This document shows, one piece after another, positions 8,823 to 17,920 of a stretch of DNA of 64,000 nt. Numbering within the stretch: position 1 is the first letter of the stretch; the number at the start of each line of letters is the position of its first letter. The position numbers were made by a program, and so were the translations under genes. The notes below the pieces were generated by a model. It ran no database searches, was not told where the DNA came from, and worked only from the letters and a program-made list of their open reading frames with translations. Source of the stretch: Streptomyces sp. NBC_00659 (GTDB lineage Bacteria > Actinomycetota > Actinomycetes > Streptomycetales > Streptomycetaceae); contig NZ_CP109031.1 of the NCBI RefSeq assembly GCF_036226925.1, forward strand, positions 4,774,001-4,838,000. The letters are read 5' to 3'.

Positions 8823-8953
8823 GCACCCGGCATCCGGCGGAAGGGGCCGTGCCGGTACATCGATGCCCGTCGCCACCGACGCTCACGCCTCACCCGACGG
8901 CGACGGGCTGATGCACCGGCACGGCCCCGACCCACCACCGGACGGGAAGCGCG
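8823..8953. repeat. Dispersed palindromic repeat, copy A
   Basis: The central 8843-8928 is a long imperfect inverted repeat: GGGGCCGTGCCGGT (8843-8856) pairs with the reverse complement at 8915-8928, and GCCCGTCGCC with GGCGACGGGC nearer the loop. The reverse complement of the whole element reappears at 34916-35045 with only a few changes. Both copies lie between genes. The copy could fold into a hairpin with stem arms of about 30 bp. Short open frames crossing it are probably accidental. Confidence 0.85.
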
Positions 8954-8981
8954 CCCGCAAACGCCGGCGCAGCGCCACCGT

Positions 8982-9755
8982 TCAGCCTCGGGCCACCATC
9001 GTCTCGATCCCCGCGATCAACAGCTCCAGCGCGAACTCGAAGTCCCGCTCGCGCATCTCCGACACCGTGTCCCCGCCGCGCGCCTCCATGAGACCCTCCG
9101 CACTGGCGAAGTGCGCGGCGTACTGCGGCTCTTCGCTGATCGTGCTCATGGCCTGCCGGAAGTACTCGTCCTGCGACATCCCCGCCGAGACGCACCGCTG
9201 CACGAAGTGGCCCTCGATCGTCCCGAACCCGTACACGAACTGGAACACCGCCGACATCGCCCCCATCTGCCCGTGCGCCGGCATCCCGGTGTTCCGGATC
9301 ACCTGCTGCACACGCGCCGAGAACGCCATCGAGCACGGCCCGACGTTCAGGAAGTTGCCGATCAGCGTCGACACCCACGGGTGACGCACCAGCAGCGCCC
9401 GGTACCCCACCGCCAGCGACCGCAGCTGATCACGCCAGCCTTCCGCCGACTCGGCGTCCGGCAGCTCCAGTTCACCGAACACGGCGTCGAGCGCGAGCTC
9501 CAGCAGATCGTCCTTGGTGTCGACGTACCAGTACACGGACATCGCGGTGACGTTCAGCTCGGCCGCGAGCCGTCGCATGGAGAACTTGGCCAGGCCTTCC
9601 GCGTCCAGCAACCGCACCGTGGCCGCGGTGATCCGCTCCCGGTCGAGCCCGGACGGCTGGCCACCGCCCCGGGCGGCCCCGCCCCGGGGGGCCCTGTCCT
9701 CCAGCCAGACGCTGGTCCGCGCCGGCCGCTTCGCCCTGTCGGCTGCCCTCACCAT
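8982..9755 (-). CDS. TetR-family transcriptional repressor (TetR_C type)
   Basis: 257 residues. After a basic 35-residue N-terminus comes the TetR helix-turn-helix (about 38-85, ITAATVRLLDAEGLAKFSMR and TAMSVYWYVDTKDDLLE). A long ligand-binding domain of the tetracycline-repressor C-terminal class follows. ATG 9755 has AAGGAG six bases upstream. It lies 124 bp downstream of, and on the same strand as, the MFS exporter gene, so it probably represses that exporter and is part of the same unit. The palindrome before the exporter (11429-11443) is its likely operator. Confidence 0.93.
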   Translation of the reverse strand: MVRAADRAKRPARTSVWLEDRAPRGGAARGGGQPSGLDRERITAATVRLLDAEGLAKFSMRRLAAELNVTAMSVYWYVDTKDDLLELALDAVFGELELPDAESAEGWRDQLRSLAVGYRALLVRHPWVSTLIGNFLNVGPCSMAFSARVQQVIRNTGMPAHGQMGAMSAVFQFVYGFGTIEGHFVQRCVSAGMSQDEYFRQAMSTISEEPQYAAHFASAEGLMEARGGDTVSEMRERDFEFALELLIAGIETMVARG

Positions 9756-9879
9756 GGCGCTCCTTCCCCGGAACTCGAACCACGGAGCGGGCCGGAACTC
9801 CCCGGTCCACCCTCCTCGACGATGCTAAGCGGGCACTTCGGGGACGGGCCCCACACTCCGTCCGAAACCCGGCCGGACC

Positions 9880-11406
9880 TCACACGGTGACCGCGACCGC
9901 GGAGTCCGCCCTCTCCGCCCTCCTCAGCAACGCGGCCGCCAGGAGTCCGCCGAGCAGCACCGCGACGGCGCCCACGAGTTGGCTGGTCTCCAACCCCGAC
10001 GAGAACGCGTCGACGATCCGCTCCCGCTCTCCGGCCGACCCGGCGGAGGCGAGCGCGGCGGGCAGCGAGCCCGCGGCCACCGGAATCAGCGCCGCGAACC
10101 GCGAGTTGAGGACGGCGCCGAGCACCGCGACCCCCAGACCGTTCCCGAACTCGGCGAGCGTGCCGTTGATCCCGGCGCCCACACCCGCCTTCTCCCGCGG
10201 TATCGCGCTCATGATCGCGTACGCCATGGCGGGGTTGGCCACGGCACAGCCGGCCCCGATGAGCAGCAGCCCGGCCAGCGTCCCGGCGTACCCGTGCCCG
10301 GCCAGGGTCGCGATGGACACCAGCCCCGCCGACATCACCGTCATCCCGAGGGCTATGGACATGGGCGCACCGAGCCGCGCGGTCCATCGGGCGGACAGTC
10401 CGGAGAAGTTCAGGGCGACGACCGCCAGCGCGAGCGGCGCCGTACGCAGGCCGGCCTCCAACGGCCCGTAGCCGAGCACGAATTGAAGGTGCTGGGTGAG
10501 CAGGAACAGCGCGCCGCCCATCCCGAAGGTGATGAGGACGGCCCCCGCCACGGCTCCGGTGAACCGCCGGTCGCGGAAGAAGTGCAGGTCGAGCATCGGG
10601 TACGGGATCCGGTTCTCCCAGTATCCGAAGACGCCGAGGGCGACGACGGCCACCGCGGCCGTGCCGAGGACGCGCGGGGACGCCCAGCCGTGCCCGGGCC
10701 CCGAGATGATCGCGAAGACCAGCGCGGTCATACCGACCGTCGACAGCAGCGCGCCCATCACGTCCGGGCGGTCCGCCCGGGGCGCGTCCGAGGGTGTCCC
10801 GGGAACGGCGGAGCGCGGTGCCGCCTTCGACTCGGGCACGAAGGCCACCACCGCGACCAGGCCGAGCGCCGCGACGGGCAGATTGACCAGGAAGATCGCG
10901 CCCCACCAGAAGTGGTTCAGCACGAAGCCACCGAGGAGGGGCCCGGCGGCGAACCCGAGGGCGTTGACCGCGCTCCAGATGCCGATCGCCTTCGGGTGCT
11001 CGTCCGGGGTGAAGATCTGCATCACGACGGCGAGCGTGGTGGTGAGCAGCAGCGCTCCGCCCACGCCCATGCCGGCCCGTGCCGCGATCAACTTCCCTGT
11101 GGAGTCGGCGAGTCCGGCCGCCAGCGATCCCGCCCCGAACAGGACGAGCCCCGCGAGCAGCATCTTCTTGCGGCCGTAGCGGTCGGCGGCGCTGCCCGCG
11201 GTGAGCAGCAGTCCGGACTGCGCCAGCGAGTAGGCGTTGATCATCCACTGGATGTCGGAGGTCGCCGCGCCCAGCTCGCGGGTCAGGGAGGGGATCGCGA
11301 CATTCAGGACGGTGTTGTCGAGCAGCACGGTGAGTTGTGCCAGACAGATGACGCCGAGGATCAGCCAGCGTCTGGGGTGCCCTTGGGGGGCGGTCGAAAC
11401 GGCCAT
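9880..11406 (-). CDS. MFS drug exporter, DHA2/EmrB family
   Basis: 508-residue, 14-helix drug:proton antiporter. Family marks are LDNTVLNVAIPSLTRELGA (motif D1) at about 30-48, SAADRYGRKKMLL (motif A) at about 77-90, and the motif C region FAAGPLLGGFVLNHFWWG. The chosen ATG (11406, MAVSTAPQGHPRRW) begins just before helix 1. The longer in-frame extension upstream is a low-complexity read of tandem repeats. The downstream TetR gene is probably its regulator. Confidence 0.93.
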   Translation of the reverse strand: MAVSTAPQGHPRRWLILGVICLAQLTVLLDNTVLNVAIPSLTRELGAATSDIQWMINAYSLAQSGLLLTAGSAADRYGRKKMLLAGLVLFGAGSLAAGLADSTGKLIAARAGMGVGGALLLTTTLAVVMQIFTPDEHPKAIGIWSAVNALGFAAGPLLGGFVLNHFWWGAIFLVNLPVAALGLVAVVAFVPESKAAPRSAVPGTPSDAPRADRPDVMGALLSTVGMTALVFAIISGPGHGWASPRVLGTAAVAVVALGVFGYWENRIPYPMLDLHFFRDRRFTGAVAGAVLITFGMGGALFLLTQHLQFVLGYGPLEAGLRTAPLALAVVALNFSGLSARWTARLGAPMSIALGMTVMSAGLVSIATLAGHGYAGTLAGLLLIGAGCAVANPAMAYAIMSAIPREKAGVGAGINGTLAEFGNGLGVAVLGAVLNSRFAALIPVAAGSLPAALASAGSAGERERIVDAFSSGLETSQLVGAVAVLLGGLLAAALLRRAERADSAVAVTV

Positions 11407-11409
11407 GCC

Positions 11410-11443
11410 GTACACCGTAGAACAGTCCTTGTACACCGTACAA
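11410..11443 (-). promoter_or_regulatory. Palindromic TetR-type operator before the exporter
   Basis: TTGTACACCGTACAA (11429-11443) is a perfect inverted repeat with a 3-base centre. The ten-base core GTACACCGTA recurs at 11410-11419, exactly 21 bp (two helical turns) away and next to the start codon. The arrangement suggests two stacked regulator dimers blocking the promoter and start. Confidence 0.65.
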
Positions 11444-11467
11444 CGCCGATTCCCCGCCACGGCGCGA

Positions 11468-11512
11468 CACGAAACGACGGCACACGAGACGACGGCGCAC
11501 GAGACGAAAGAG
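11468..11512. repeat. 15-bp tandem repeat, three copies
   Basis: CACGAAACGACGGCA, CACGAGACGACGGCG and CACGAGACGAAAGAG follow one another at 11468-11482, 11483-11497 and 11498-11512, upstream of the exporter promoter region. Confidence 0.85.
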
Positions 11513-11591
11513 CGGTGGCCCGGAGCGCACTCGCTCCGGGCCACCGCTCCCCGCACACCGGACCCTGTACCGACCCGGCCGGATCCGCCGG

Positions 11592-13895
11592 TCAGCTCCC
11601 GCCGGTCGGCTGGGTCAGGTCGTAGAAGGTGGCCGAACCCACCGTCACCTTCTTGAAGTTGGCCGTGACCCACGAGCTGATCTGGGAGGAGGTGGAGGCG
11701 GTGCCGGAGTTTCCGCCCCCGCCCATACCGCCGCCCATGCCGCCGCCCGAGATGAAGTAGTGGATCTTGCCGTCCGTCACGTACTTCTTGAACTGGGCCA
11801 GCGTCGGGGACGGGTCGGTGCCGTTGAAGCCGCCGATGGCCATCACCGGCTTTCCGGTGCCCAGTTGGTAGCTCGCGGAGTTCTGGGAGCCGATCGCGGC
11901 GGCCGCCCAGGTGTAGTCCCCCGCGTTCTTCGACAGCAGCGCCTTGGCCGCGGAGCTGACGGACGCGCCGTTCAGCAGGCCCCCGGCACCGCCGCCGGGC
12001 ATACCGCCCTCACCGGTACCGCCGCCGGGCATGCCGCCCTGCTGGTTCTGGCCGTTGCCGTTGCCCTGCTGGCCCTGACCATTGCCGTTGCCCTGCTGGT
12101 TCTGGCCGGGGAATCCACCGGTGCCGCCCGTGGGGGGCTGACCCGTGCCGCCGCCGGGCATGCCCTGCTGACCGTTCGGCATGCCGCCGTTGCCGTTCTG
12201 CTGGTTCTGGCCGCCGCCCGGGAACCCGCCCCGCATGCCACCGCCGCCACCGGGACCGCCGCCCATGCCCGCTCCGGCCGGACCGGCCGTCACGATGGAA
12301 CCGGTGTGCCCGGTGTTCACCGTGGAGAGCGTGTACGCCGTCGGGCCCGCGACCGCCGCCACGAAGCCCAGCCCGGCGGCCGCGAGGGCGAGCTGCCTGC
12401 CCAGCCGGGCCGCGAAGATCAGCCCGAGCGCGCCGGTCAGACCGCCGACGAGGACCAGCCACTTGAGCCACGGCAGATAGTCGGAGGTGCGGTTGAGAAG
12501 GACGTAGCCCCAGGCAGCGGCCGCGGCGACCGAACCGGCGAGGGTGAGCGCCGCCCACACCTTGCCCCGCTCCTCCCACAGCGCCGTCGCGCCCATGCCG
12601 ACCACGGCGGCGATGTAGGGGGCCAGCGCCACTGTGTAGTACTGGTGGAAGATGCCGGCCATGTAGCTGAAGACCAGCGCGGTCATCAGCAGCGCGCCGC
12701 CCCAGGCGAGGAAGGAGGCACGGGCCAGGTCGGTCCGCTTCGCCTTCCGGGTGAGGACGAGGCCGGCCACCAGGAGGATCAGGGCCGCCGGGAGCAGCCA
12801 CGAGATCTGGCCGCCGATCTCGGAGTTGAACATCCGGTCCCAGCCGGTCTCGCCCCACTGCCCGGTGCCGCCACCGCCGCCACCGCCGCCGACACTGCCG
12901 GTCTCGTCGCCGTTGATACGGCCGAGGCCGTTGTAGCCGAAGGTCAGCTCCAGGAAGGAGTTGTTCTGCGAGCCGCCGATGTACGGGCGGGAGGACGCGG
13001 GCCACAGCTCGACGATCGCGACCCACCAGCCGCCGGCGACCACCATCGCGGCCGTCGAGAGGCCCAGCTGCGCGAACCGCTTCCGGACCGTGACCGGCGC
13101 GCAGACCGCGTACAGCACGGCCAGCGGCGGCAGGATCAGGAAGGCCTGGAGCGTCTTGGCGAGGAAGGCGAGGCCGACCGCGACGCCCGCCCAGACCAGC
13201 CACTTCGTCCGGCCGTCCTCCAGGCCTCGGATCACGCAGTAGACCGTGACGGTCATGAGCAGCGCGAGCATCGCGTCCGGGTTGTTGAACCGGAACATCA
13301 GCGCGGCGACCGGGGTGAGTGCGAACACCGCGCCGGCGATCAGACCTGCCGCGGCGCTGAACCGGCGCCGTACGGCCGCGTACAGGACGCCGACCGTGGC
13401 CACGCCCATCAGGACCTCGGGAACGAGGATCGCCCAGGAGCCGAGACCGAAGATCCGTACCGACAGGGCCATCGGCCACAGCGAGGCCGGGGGCTTGTCG
13501 ACGGTGATGGCGTTGGCCGAGTCGAGCGAGCCGAAGAACAGAGCCTTCCAGCTCTGGCTGCCGGCCTGCACGGCGGCGGAGTAGAAGGAGTTGGCGTACC
13601 CGGAGGCGCTCAGGTTGTACAGGTAGAGCACCGCGGTGGCGAGCAGCAGACCGAGGAAGGCGGGGCGCACCCAGCGCGGGTCCTCGGGACGGCCTCTCCA
13701 GACGCGACGGAGGAAAGGCTGCCGGGGCTCACCGGCTCCAGGAGCGCCCGCGGGCGGGACATGCTCCGGGGGCGGTGCCGAGGCGGGCGGCCCCCAGGCG
13801 TGACCGGAGGTACCGACACCGCCGCCGGTGTTCGTCTCGGTGCTCGTACCGGCACTGGTAGCGGTACCGGCGCTCATGTCGGGCTGTGTCGTCAT
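11592..13895 (-). CDS. Membrane glycosyltransferase, GT39/ArnT-like (YkcB type)
   Basis: 767 residues; transfers sugar from a polyprenyl-phosphate donor at the outer face of the membrane. A cytoplasmic Gly/Thr/Pro-rich N-terminus (about 1-80) precedes 11 to 13 transmembrane helices (about 85-530). The first outer loop has the PMT_2 catalytic-type motif ANAITVDKPPASLWPM. A Gly/Asn/Gln-rich stretch (about 545-645) follows, then a soluble C-terminal domain (SAAKALLSKNAGDYTWAAAA to ATFYDLTQ) typical of YkcA/YkcB-like proteins. It overlaps the GT2 gene by ATGA, so the two are translationally coupled. The GT2 enzyme probably makes the lipid-linked sugar this enzyme uses. Confidence 0.9.
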   Translation of the reverse strand: MTTQPDMSAGTATSAGTSTETNTGGGVGTSGHAWGPPASAPPPEHVPPAGAPGAGEPRQPFLRRVWRGRPEDPRWVRPAFLGLLLATAVLYLYNLSASGYANSFYSAAVQAGSQSWKALFFGSLDSANAITVDKPPASLWPMALSVRIFGLGSWAILVPEVLMGVATVGVLYAAVRRRFSAAAGLIAGAVFALTPVAALMFRFNNPDAMLALLMTVTVYCVIRGLEDGRTKWLVWAGVAVGLAFLAKTLQAFLILPPLAVLYAVCAPVTVRKRFAQLGLSTAAMVVAGGWWVAIVELWPASSRPYIGGSQNNSFLELTFGYNGLGRINGDETGSVGGGGGGGGTGQWGETGWDRMFNSEIGGQISWLLPAALILLVAGLVLTRKAKRTDLARASFLAWGGALLMTALVFSYMAGIFHQYYTVALAPYIAAVVGMGATALWEERGKVWAALTLAGSVAAAAAWGYVLLNRTSDYLPWLKWLVLVGGLTGALGLIFAARLGRQLALAAAGLGFVAAVAGPTAYTLSTVNTGHTGSIVTAGPAGAGMGGGPGGGGGMRGGFPGGGQNQQNGNGGMPNGQQGMPGGGTGQPPTGGTGGFPGQNQQGNGNGQGQQGNGNGQNQQGGMPGGGTGEGGMPGGGAGGLLNGASVSSAAKALLSKNAGDYTWAAAAIGSQNSASYQLGTGKPVMAIGGFNGTDPSPTLAQFKKYVTDGKIHYFISGGGMGGGMGGGGNSGTASTSSQISSWVTANFKKVTVGSATFYDLTQPTGGS

Positions 13896-15391
13896 CGCGC
13901 TTTCCTCGGGTCGTGATCGTGCGGGCGCACGGCCTGCAACTGCATGGTCGAATCCCGCCAGGAGCGGTCCGCGGCCTCGTCGGCGCGGTACGGGGCGGTG
14001 TCGTACGGGGCGGTGTCGTACGGGGACGGGGGAGCCGTCGGACGCTGGGGCAGCGGCGGATACGCGTTCCCGCCCTGACGTGCGGCCGTCGGGTGGAGCG
14101 GCGGGACCGGCTGGTGCGAGGCCACCACCGGGGACGGTGACGGTGTCCCGCCCCGCCGGTCGGGGAAGACCCAGGCGCGGAAGAGCAGGAAGCGCAGGAC
14201 GGTCGCCGCGAGGTTGGCGGCGATGAGCACCGCCAGTTCGGTGGAGTGCGCGGGGTCGCTCGTCGCGGCCGCGAGGGCGGCGAGGGAGCCGCTGGTCAGG
14301 GCGAGCCCGATACCGAAGACGACCAGGCCCTGCGCCTGGTGCCGGACGGCGCCGCCCCGGCCCCGTACGCCGAAGGTGAGCCGCCGGTTCGCCGCCGTGT
14401 TGGCGACCGCCGACACGAGCAGCGCGAGCGCGTTGGCGACCTGCGCCCCGGAGAAGGAGCGGAAGACGCTGTAGAGCAGCAGGTAGAAGAGGGTGGACAG
14501 GCCGCCCACGACGCAGAAGCCGACGAGCTGGCGGGCCAGTCCCTTGGGTACGTCGGTCAGTTCGCGGTCGCGCGGGTCGTCCCCGAAGGGCCGGGCGAGC
14601 CGGTCGAGCGAGAGCGAGCCGGTGGCGAGAGCGCGTCCCACCCGCCACACGCCCTTCAGGTCGTCCGTCGCGGTCTTCACGATGTGGACGGTCGAGTCCG
14701 GGTCGTCGACCCAGTCGACCGGGACCTCGTGGATGCGCAGCCCGGCCCGCTCGGCCAGCACCAGCATCTCGGTGTCGAAGAACCAGCCGGTGTCCTCGAC
14801 GAGCGGCAGCAGCACCTGGGCGACATCACGGCGGATCGCCTTGAAGCCGCACTGCGCGTCCGAGAAGCGGGCCTGGAGCGAGCCGCGCAGGATCAGGTTG
14901 TAGGCGCGGCTGATGAACTCCCGCTTGGCGCCCCGCACCACACGTGAGGAGCGGGACAGCCGCGAGCCGATCGCGAGGTCCGAGTGGCCGGAGATGAGCG
15001 GGGCCACCAGCGGCAGGAGCGCGTTCAGATCGGTGGACAGGTCCACGTCCATGTACGCGAGGACCGGCGCGTCGGACGCCGACCAGACGGTCCGCAGCGC
15101 CCGGCCGCGGCCCTTCTGCTCCAGTCGGCAGGAGGTGACCTCCGGGAGCTGTGCCGCCAGCCGGGCCGCCACCAGCGGGGTGCTGTCCGTGGACGCGTTG
15201 TCCGCCACCGTGATGCGGAACGCGTACGGGAACGTGCGCTTGAGGTGGTCATGCAGTCTGATCACGCATGGCTGGAGGTCCTTCTCCTCGTTGTAGACGG
15301 GGATCACGACGTCCAGGACAGGCGTACCCGCGTCTGTGGCCGGGAGGTGCTCCCGCGCCGGCAGGTTGCCGGGAGAAGGTTCGGTTCGCAT
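13892..15391 (-). CDS. Bifunctional GT2 glycosyltransferase / GtrA-like flippase
   Basis: 499 residues. Positions about 20-265 are a GT-A fold family 2 glycosyltransferase of the dolichyl-phosphate type (LDVVIPVYNEEKDLQPCVIR, DxD-like MDVDLS, AQCGFKAIRRDVA). Positions about 295-420 hold four helices of the GtrA/DPMS family, thought to move the lipid-linked sugar across the membrane. A Pro-rich tail follows. The expected product is polyprenyl-phosphate-hexose. ATG 15391 lies 14 bp after the histidine kinase stop, with AAGG upstream; an earlier in-frame Met at 15427 lies inside the kinase gene. Confidence 0.92.
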   Translation of the reverse strand: MRTEPSPGNLPAREHLPATDAGTPVLDVVIPVYNEEKDLQPCVIRLHDHLKRTFPYAFRITVADNASTDSTPLVAARLAAQLPEVTSCRLEQKGRGRALRTVWSASDAPVLAYMDVDLSTDLNALLPLVAPLISGHSDLAIGSRLSRSSRVVRGAKREFISRAYNLILRGSLQARFSDAQCGFKAIRRDVAQVLLPLVEDTGWFFDTEMLVLAERAGLRIHEVPVDWVDDPDSTVHIVKTATDDLKGVWRVGRALATGSLSLDRLARPFGDDPRDRELTDVPKGLARQLVGFCVVGGLSTLFYLLLYSVFRSFSGAQVANALALLVSAVANTAANRRLTFGVRGRGGAVRHQAQGLVVFGIGLALTSGSLAALAAATSDPAHSTELAVLIAANLAATVLRFLLFRAWVFPDRRGGTPSPSPVVASHQPVPPLHPTAARQGGNAYPPLPQRPTAPPSPYDTAPYDTAPYRADEAADRSWRDSTMQLQAVRPHDHDPRKAR

Positions 15392-15405
15392 GGGAACGAC
15401 CTTCG

Positions 15406-17007
15406 TCAAGCCCGCTGTTGCACCCATGTGCTGGCGCTGTGCTGTACCTGTGAGTGCTGTTGCCAGGACGTTTCGAGGGCGAGCGCGGGCAGGTGCAGCG
15501 TGAACACGGTCCTGCCGGGCACGCTGTCCACGGTCACGGCGCCCCCGTGCGCGGCCGCGACCGCCTGCACGATGGCGAGCCCCAGACCGGTCGATCCGGA
15601 GGCGCGCGAGCGCGACGAGTCGCCTCGCGCGAACCGCTCGAAGACGCGCGGCAGCAGATCGGGCGGAATGCCGGGGCCGTCGTCCTGGACGTCCACGCAC
15701 AGCCACGGCCCGTGCCGGTGCACCCGCGCGGTGACGGTCGTCCCCGGTGGGGTGTGCGTGCGGGCGTTGGCGAAGAGATTGACCATGACCTGCTGGAGGC
15801 GCGCGGCGTCCGCCGACACCAGCGCGGGCTCCTCGGGCAGTTCGAGCCGCCAGTTGTGGCCGCGCCCGGCGGCCCGCGCGTCGCTCACGGCGTCGATCAC
15901 CAGGGGTACGAGGTCGGTCTGCTCGTGCTGCAACGGCCGCCCGGCGTCGAGCCGCGCGAGCAGCAGCAGATCCTCCACGAGCAGCGTCATCCGGCCGGCC
16001 TCGGACTCGATCCGTCCGAGCGCGTGCCGGGTGTCGGGCCCGGTCTCCTCCCGGCCGCGTCTGGTCAGCTCGGCGTATCCGCGGATGGAGGCCAGCGGGG
16101 TGCGCAGCTCATGACTGGCGTCCGCGACGAACTGCCGTACGCGCATCTCGCTCTGCTGGCGCGCGTGCAGCGCGCCGTGGATGTGGTCGAGCATGCGGTT
16201 GAGCGCCGCCCCGACCTGCCCGACCTCGGTGTGCGGATCGGACTCGGACTCCGGCACCCGCTCGTAGAGCGTGACCTCGCCGGTGTGCAGGGGGAGTTCG
16301 GAAACACGAGTGGCGGTCGCGGCGACCCTGCGCAGGGGGCGCAGGGCGAGGGTCACGATGGCGGCGCCCGCGAGGGAGGCCGCCGCGAGACCCGCGCCGG
16401 TGACGCTGATCTCGACGTAGATCAGCGTGGTGAGGGTGTTGGTGACGTCGTCGGTCGGGAGCGCCACGTAGAAGGCGCCGTTCCTGCCTTCCTGGTACCG
16501 CACGCGGTACTCGCCCCGGCCGGGGATGTCCACGGTGTGCGGGCTCTTGTCCTTCGCGACCGAGGCGAGGGCGGCGAGCTGGCTCTTGCCGAGCTGGAGC
16601 GGGGTGGGCTGCTTGACCCCGTTGGAGTCCTTCTTGTCCACACTGACGATGCCCTCGGTGACCTGGCCGTTCTTCACGGTCGCGCCGATGGCGCCCATCT
16701 CCTGCCCCCGGAGGACGAACTCCAGGGGATCCTTGCCGAGGGCGTCGTCGCTCGGGGGACGCGCGGCCCCGCCGCCGGACGGACCGCCCACCGGGTCGCC
16801 CATCGGTCCCGCCGCGCGCATCGCCGCGTCGGCCACGCTGCTGTCCAGCTGGTCGTACAGGTGCGAGCGCAGCGCGATCGTGGTCACGGTGCCGATCACC
16901 GCGCACACGACGGCGATCAGCGTGACGGACCCGACGACGAGCCGCGTCCGCAGGGTGCGCGGCTGTCGTGCTCGCCTCTGCGCTCGCGTCCGTCGTCGTC
17001 CGCTCAT
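15406..17007 (-). CDS. Membrane sensor histidine kinase
   Basis: 533 residues. Helix 1 at about 24-46, an extracytoplasmic sensor region of about 155 residues with a Gly/Pro patch, helix 2 at about 205-232, then HAMP. The HisKA dimer domain has the H-box FVADASHELRTPLASIRGYA, and the HATPase domain has NLFANARTHTPPG, DDGPGIPPDLL and TGLGLAIVQAVAAAHGG. All catalytic boxes are intact. It overlaps the response regulator by ATGA, so the two form a coupled pair. Being cotranscribed with two envelope glycosyltransferases, it probably senses an envelope signal. Confidence 0.94.
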   Translation of the reverse strand: MSGRRRTRAQRRARQPRTLRTRLVVGSVTLIAVVCAVIGTVTTIALRSHLYDQLDSSVADAAMRAAGPMGDPVGGPSGGGAARPPSDDALGKDPLEFVLRGQEMGAIGATVKNGQVTEGIVSVDKKDSNGVKQPTPLQLGKSQLAALASVAKDKSPHTVDIPGRGEYRVRYQEGRNGAFYVALPTDDVTNTLTTLIYVEISVTGAGLAAASLAGAAIVTLALRPLRRVAATATRVSELPLHTGEVTLYERVPESESDPHTEVGQVGAALNRMLDHIHGALHARQQSEMRVRQFVADASHELRTPLASIRGYAELTRRGREETGPDTRHALGRIESEAGRMTLLVEDLLLLARLDAGRPLQHEQTDLVPLVIDAVSDARAAGRGHNWRLELPEEPALVSADAARLQQVMVNLFANARTHTPPGTTVTARVHRHGPWLCVDVQDDGPGIPPDLLPRVFERFARGDSSRSRASGSTGLGLAIVQAVAAAHGGAVTVDSVPGRTVFTLHLPALALETSWQQHSQVQHSASTWVQQRA

Positions 17008-17744
17008 GACGTGGCGGGCTTGATCAGATACCCGGCACCACGCCGGGTGTGGATCATCGGCTCGCGCCCGGCGTCGATCTTCCGCCGCAGATACGAGATG
17101 TAGAGCTCGACCACATTGGCCTGGCCACCGAAGTCGTACGACCACACACGGTCGAGGATCTGCGCCTTGCTCAGCACCCGGCGCGGGTTGCGCATCAGGA
17201 AGCGCAGCAACTCGAACTCGGTCGCGGTGAGGTGGATGTTGTCCCCGCCGCGCGACACCTCGTGGCTGTCCTCGTCCAGGGCGAGGTCCCCGACGACGAG
17301 TACGGATTCGGACCGCCGGTCGGCCGCGCCCGAACGCCGGATGAGACCGCGCAGCCGGGCCACGACCTCCTCCAGGCTGAACGGCTTGGTGACATAGTCG
17401 TCGCCGCCGGCGGTGAGCCCCGCGATGCGGTCCTCGACCGCGTCCTTCGCGGTCAGGAACAGCACCGGGACATCGGGCTGCTCCCGGCGGAGCCGGCCGA
17501 GCACCGCCAGGCCGTCCATGTCGGGCAGCATCATGTCGAGCACCACGGCGTCGGGCCGGAACTCGCGCGCGGTCTGCACCGCGCCCGTCCCGTCACCCGC
17601 GCTGCGGATCTGCCACCCTTCGTAGCGAAGGGCCATGGACAGCAGCTCGGTGATCGACAGCTCGTCGTCCACCACAAGCACTCGGACGGGGCTCCCGTCC
17701 GGCCTCAGCAGTTCGGTGCGCCCCTGGGGCGAGGTCGTGGTCAT
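17004..17744 (-). CDS. OmpR-family response regulator
   Basis: 246 residues. Receiver domain at about 20-135 with acidic pocket VVDDE, phospho-acceptor Asp in VVLDMMLPDMDG, Thr in LFLTAKD and Lys in VTKPF. The winged-helix DNA-binding domain is at about 150-242 (HLTATEFELLRFLMRNPRRV and NVVELYISYLRRKID). It is the first gene of the four-gene operon with the kinase and two glycosyltransferases. ATG 17744 has AAGGTG nine bases upstream. Confidence 0.95.
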   Translation of the reverse strand: MTTTSPQGRTELLRPDGSPVRVLVVDDELSITELLSMALRYEGWQIRSAGDGTGAVQTAREFRPDAVVLDMMLPDMDGLAVLGRLRREQPDVPVLFLTAKDAVEDRIAGLTAGGDDYVTKPFSLEEVVARLRGLIRRSGAADRRSESVLVVGDLALDEDSHEVSRGGDNIHLTATEFELLRFLMRNPRRVLSKAQILDRVWSYDFGGQANVVELYISYLRRKIDAGREPMIHTRRGAGYLIKPATS

Positions 17745-17840
17745 AGCGGACACCTTGGTGGGCCCCGCTGAGAGCACCCTTTCGGCAAGCTGTGATTTTC
17801 CTGAGAAACACACAGGTGCCTCTCAGGAAACTCCTGGGTA

Positions 17841-17908
17841 GGCCCTGCCGGGGGCAGCCGGTGGCCCTGCCGGGGTCAACCGGTAGATCCCGTCGGGGTC
17901 AGCCGGTA
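17841..17908. repeat. 23-bp imperfect tandem repeat, three copies
   Basis: Units of the type GGCCCTGCCGGGGTCAACCG+GTA begin at 17841, 17863 and 17886, with a fourth degenerate copy running into the end of the amidohydrolase gene at 17921. Confidence 0.75.
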
Positions 17909-17920
17909 GGCCCCTCGGCG

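Noticed and set aside
8863..9384. Plus-strand open frame through repeat copy A
   Set aside because: It is antisense to the TetR gene after the repeat and has no ribosome site; the equivalent region of copy B does not preserve a matching gene.
11407..11673. N-terminal extension of the second MFS protein
   Set aside because: It translates the 15-bp tandem repeats and operator; family alignment starts at 11406.
13896..14648. N-terminal extension of the GT39 protein to 1018 residues
   Set aside because: The extension is out-of-frame GT2 coding sequence; ATG 13895 has GAGGAAAG upstream and the ATGA overlap.
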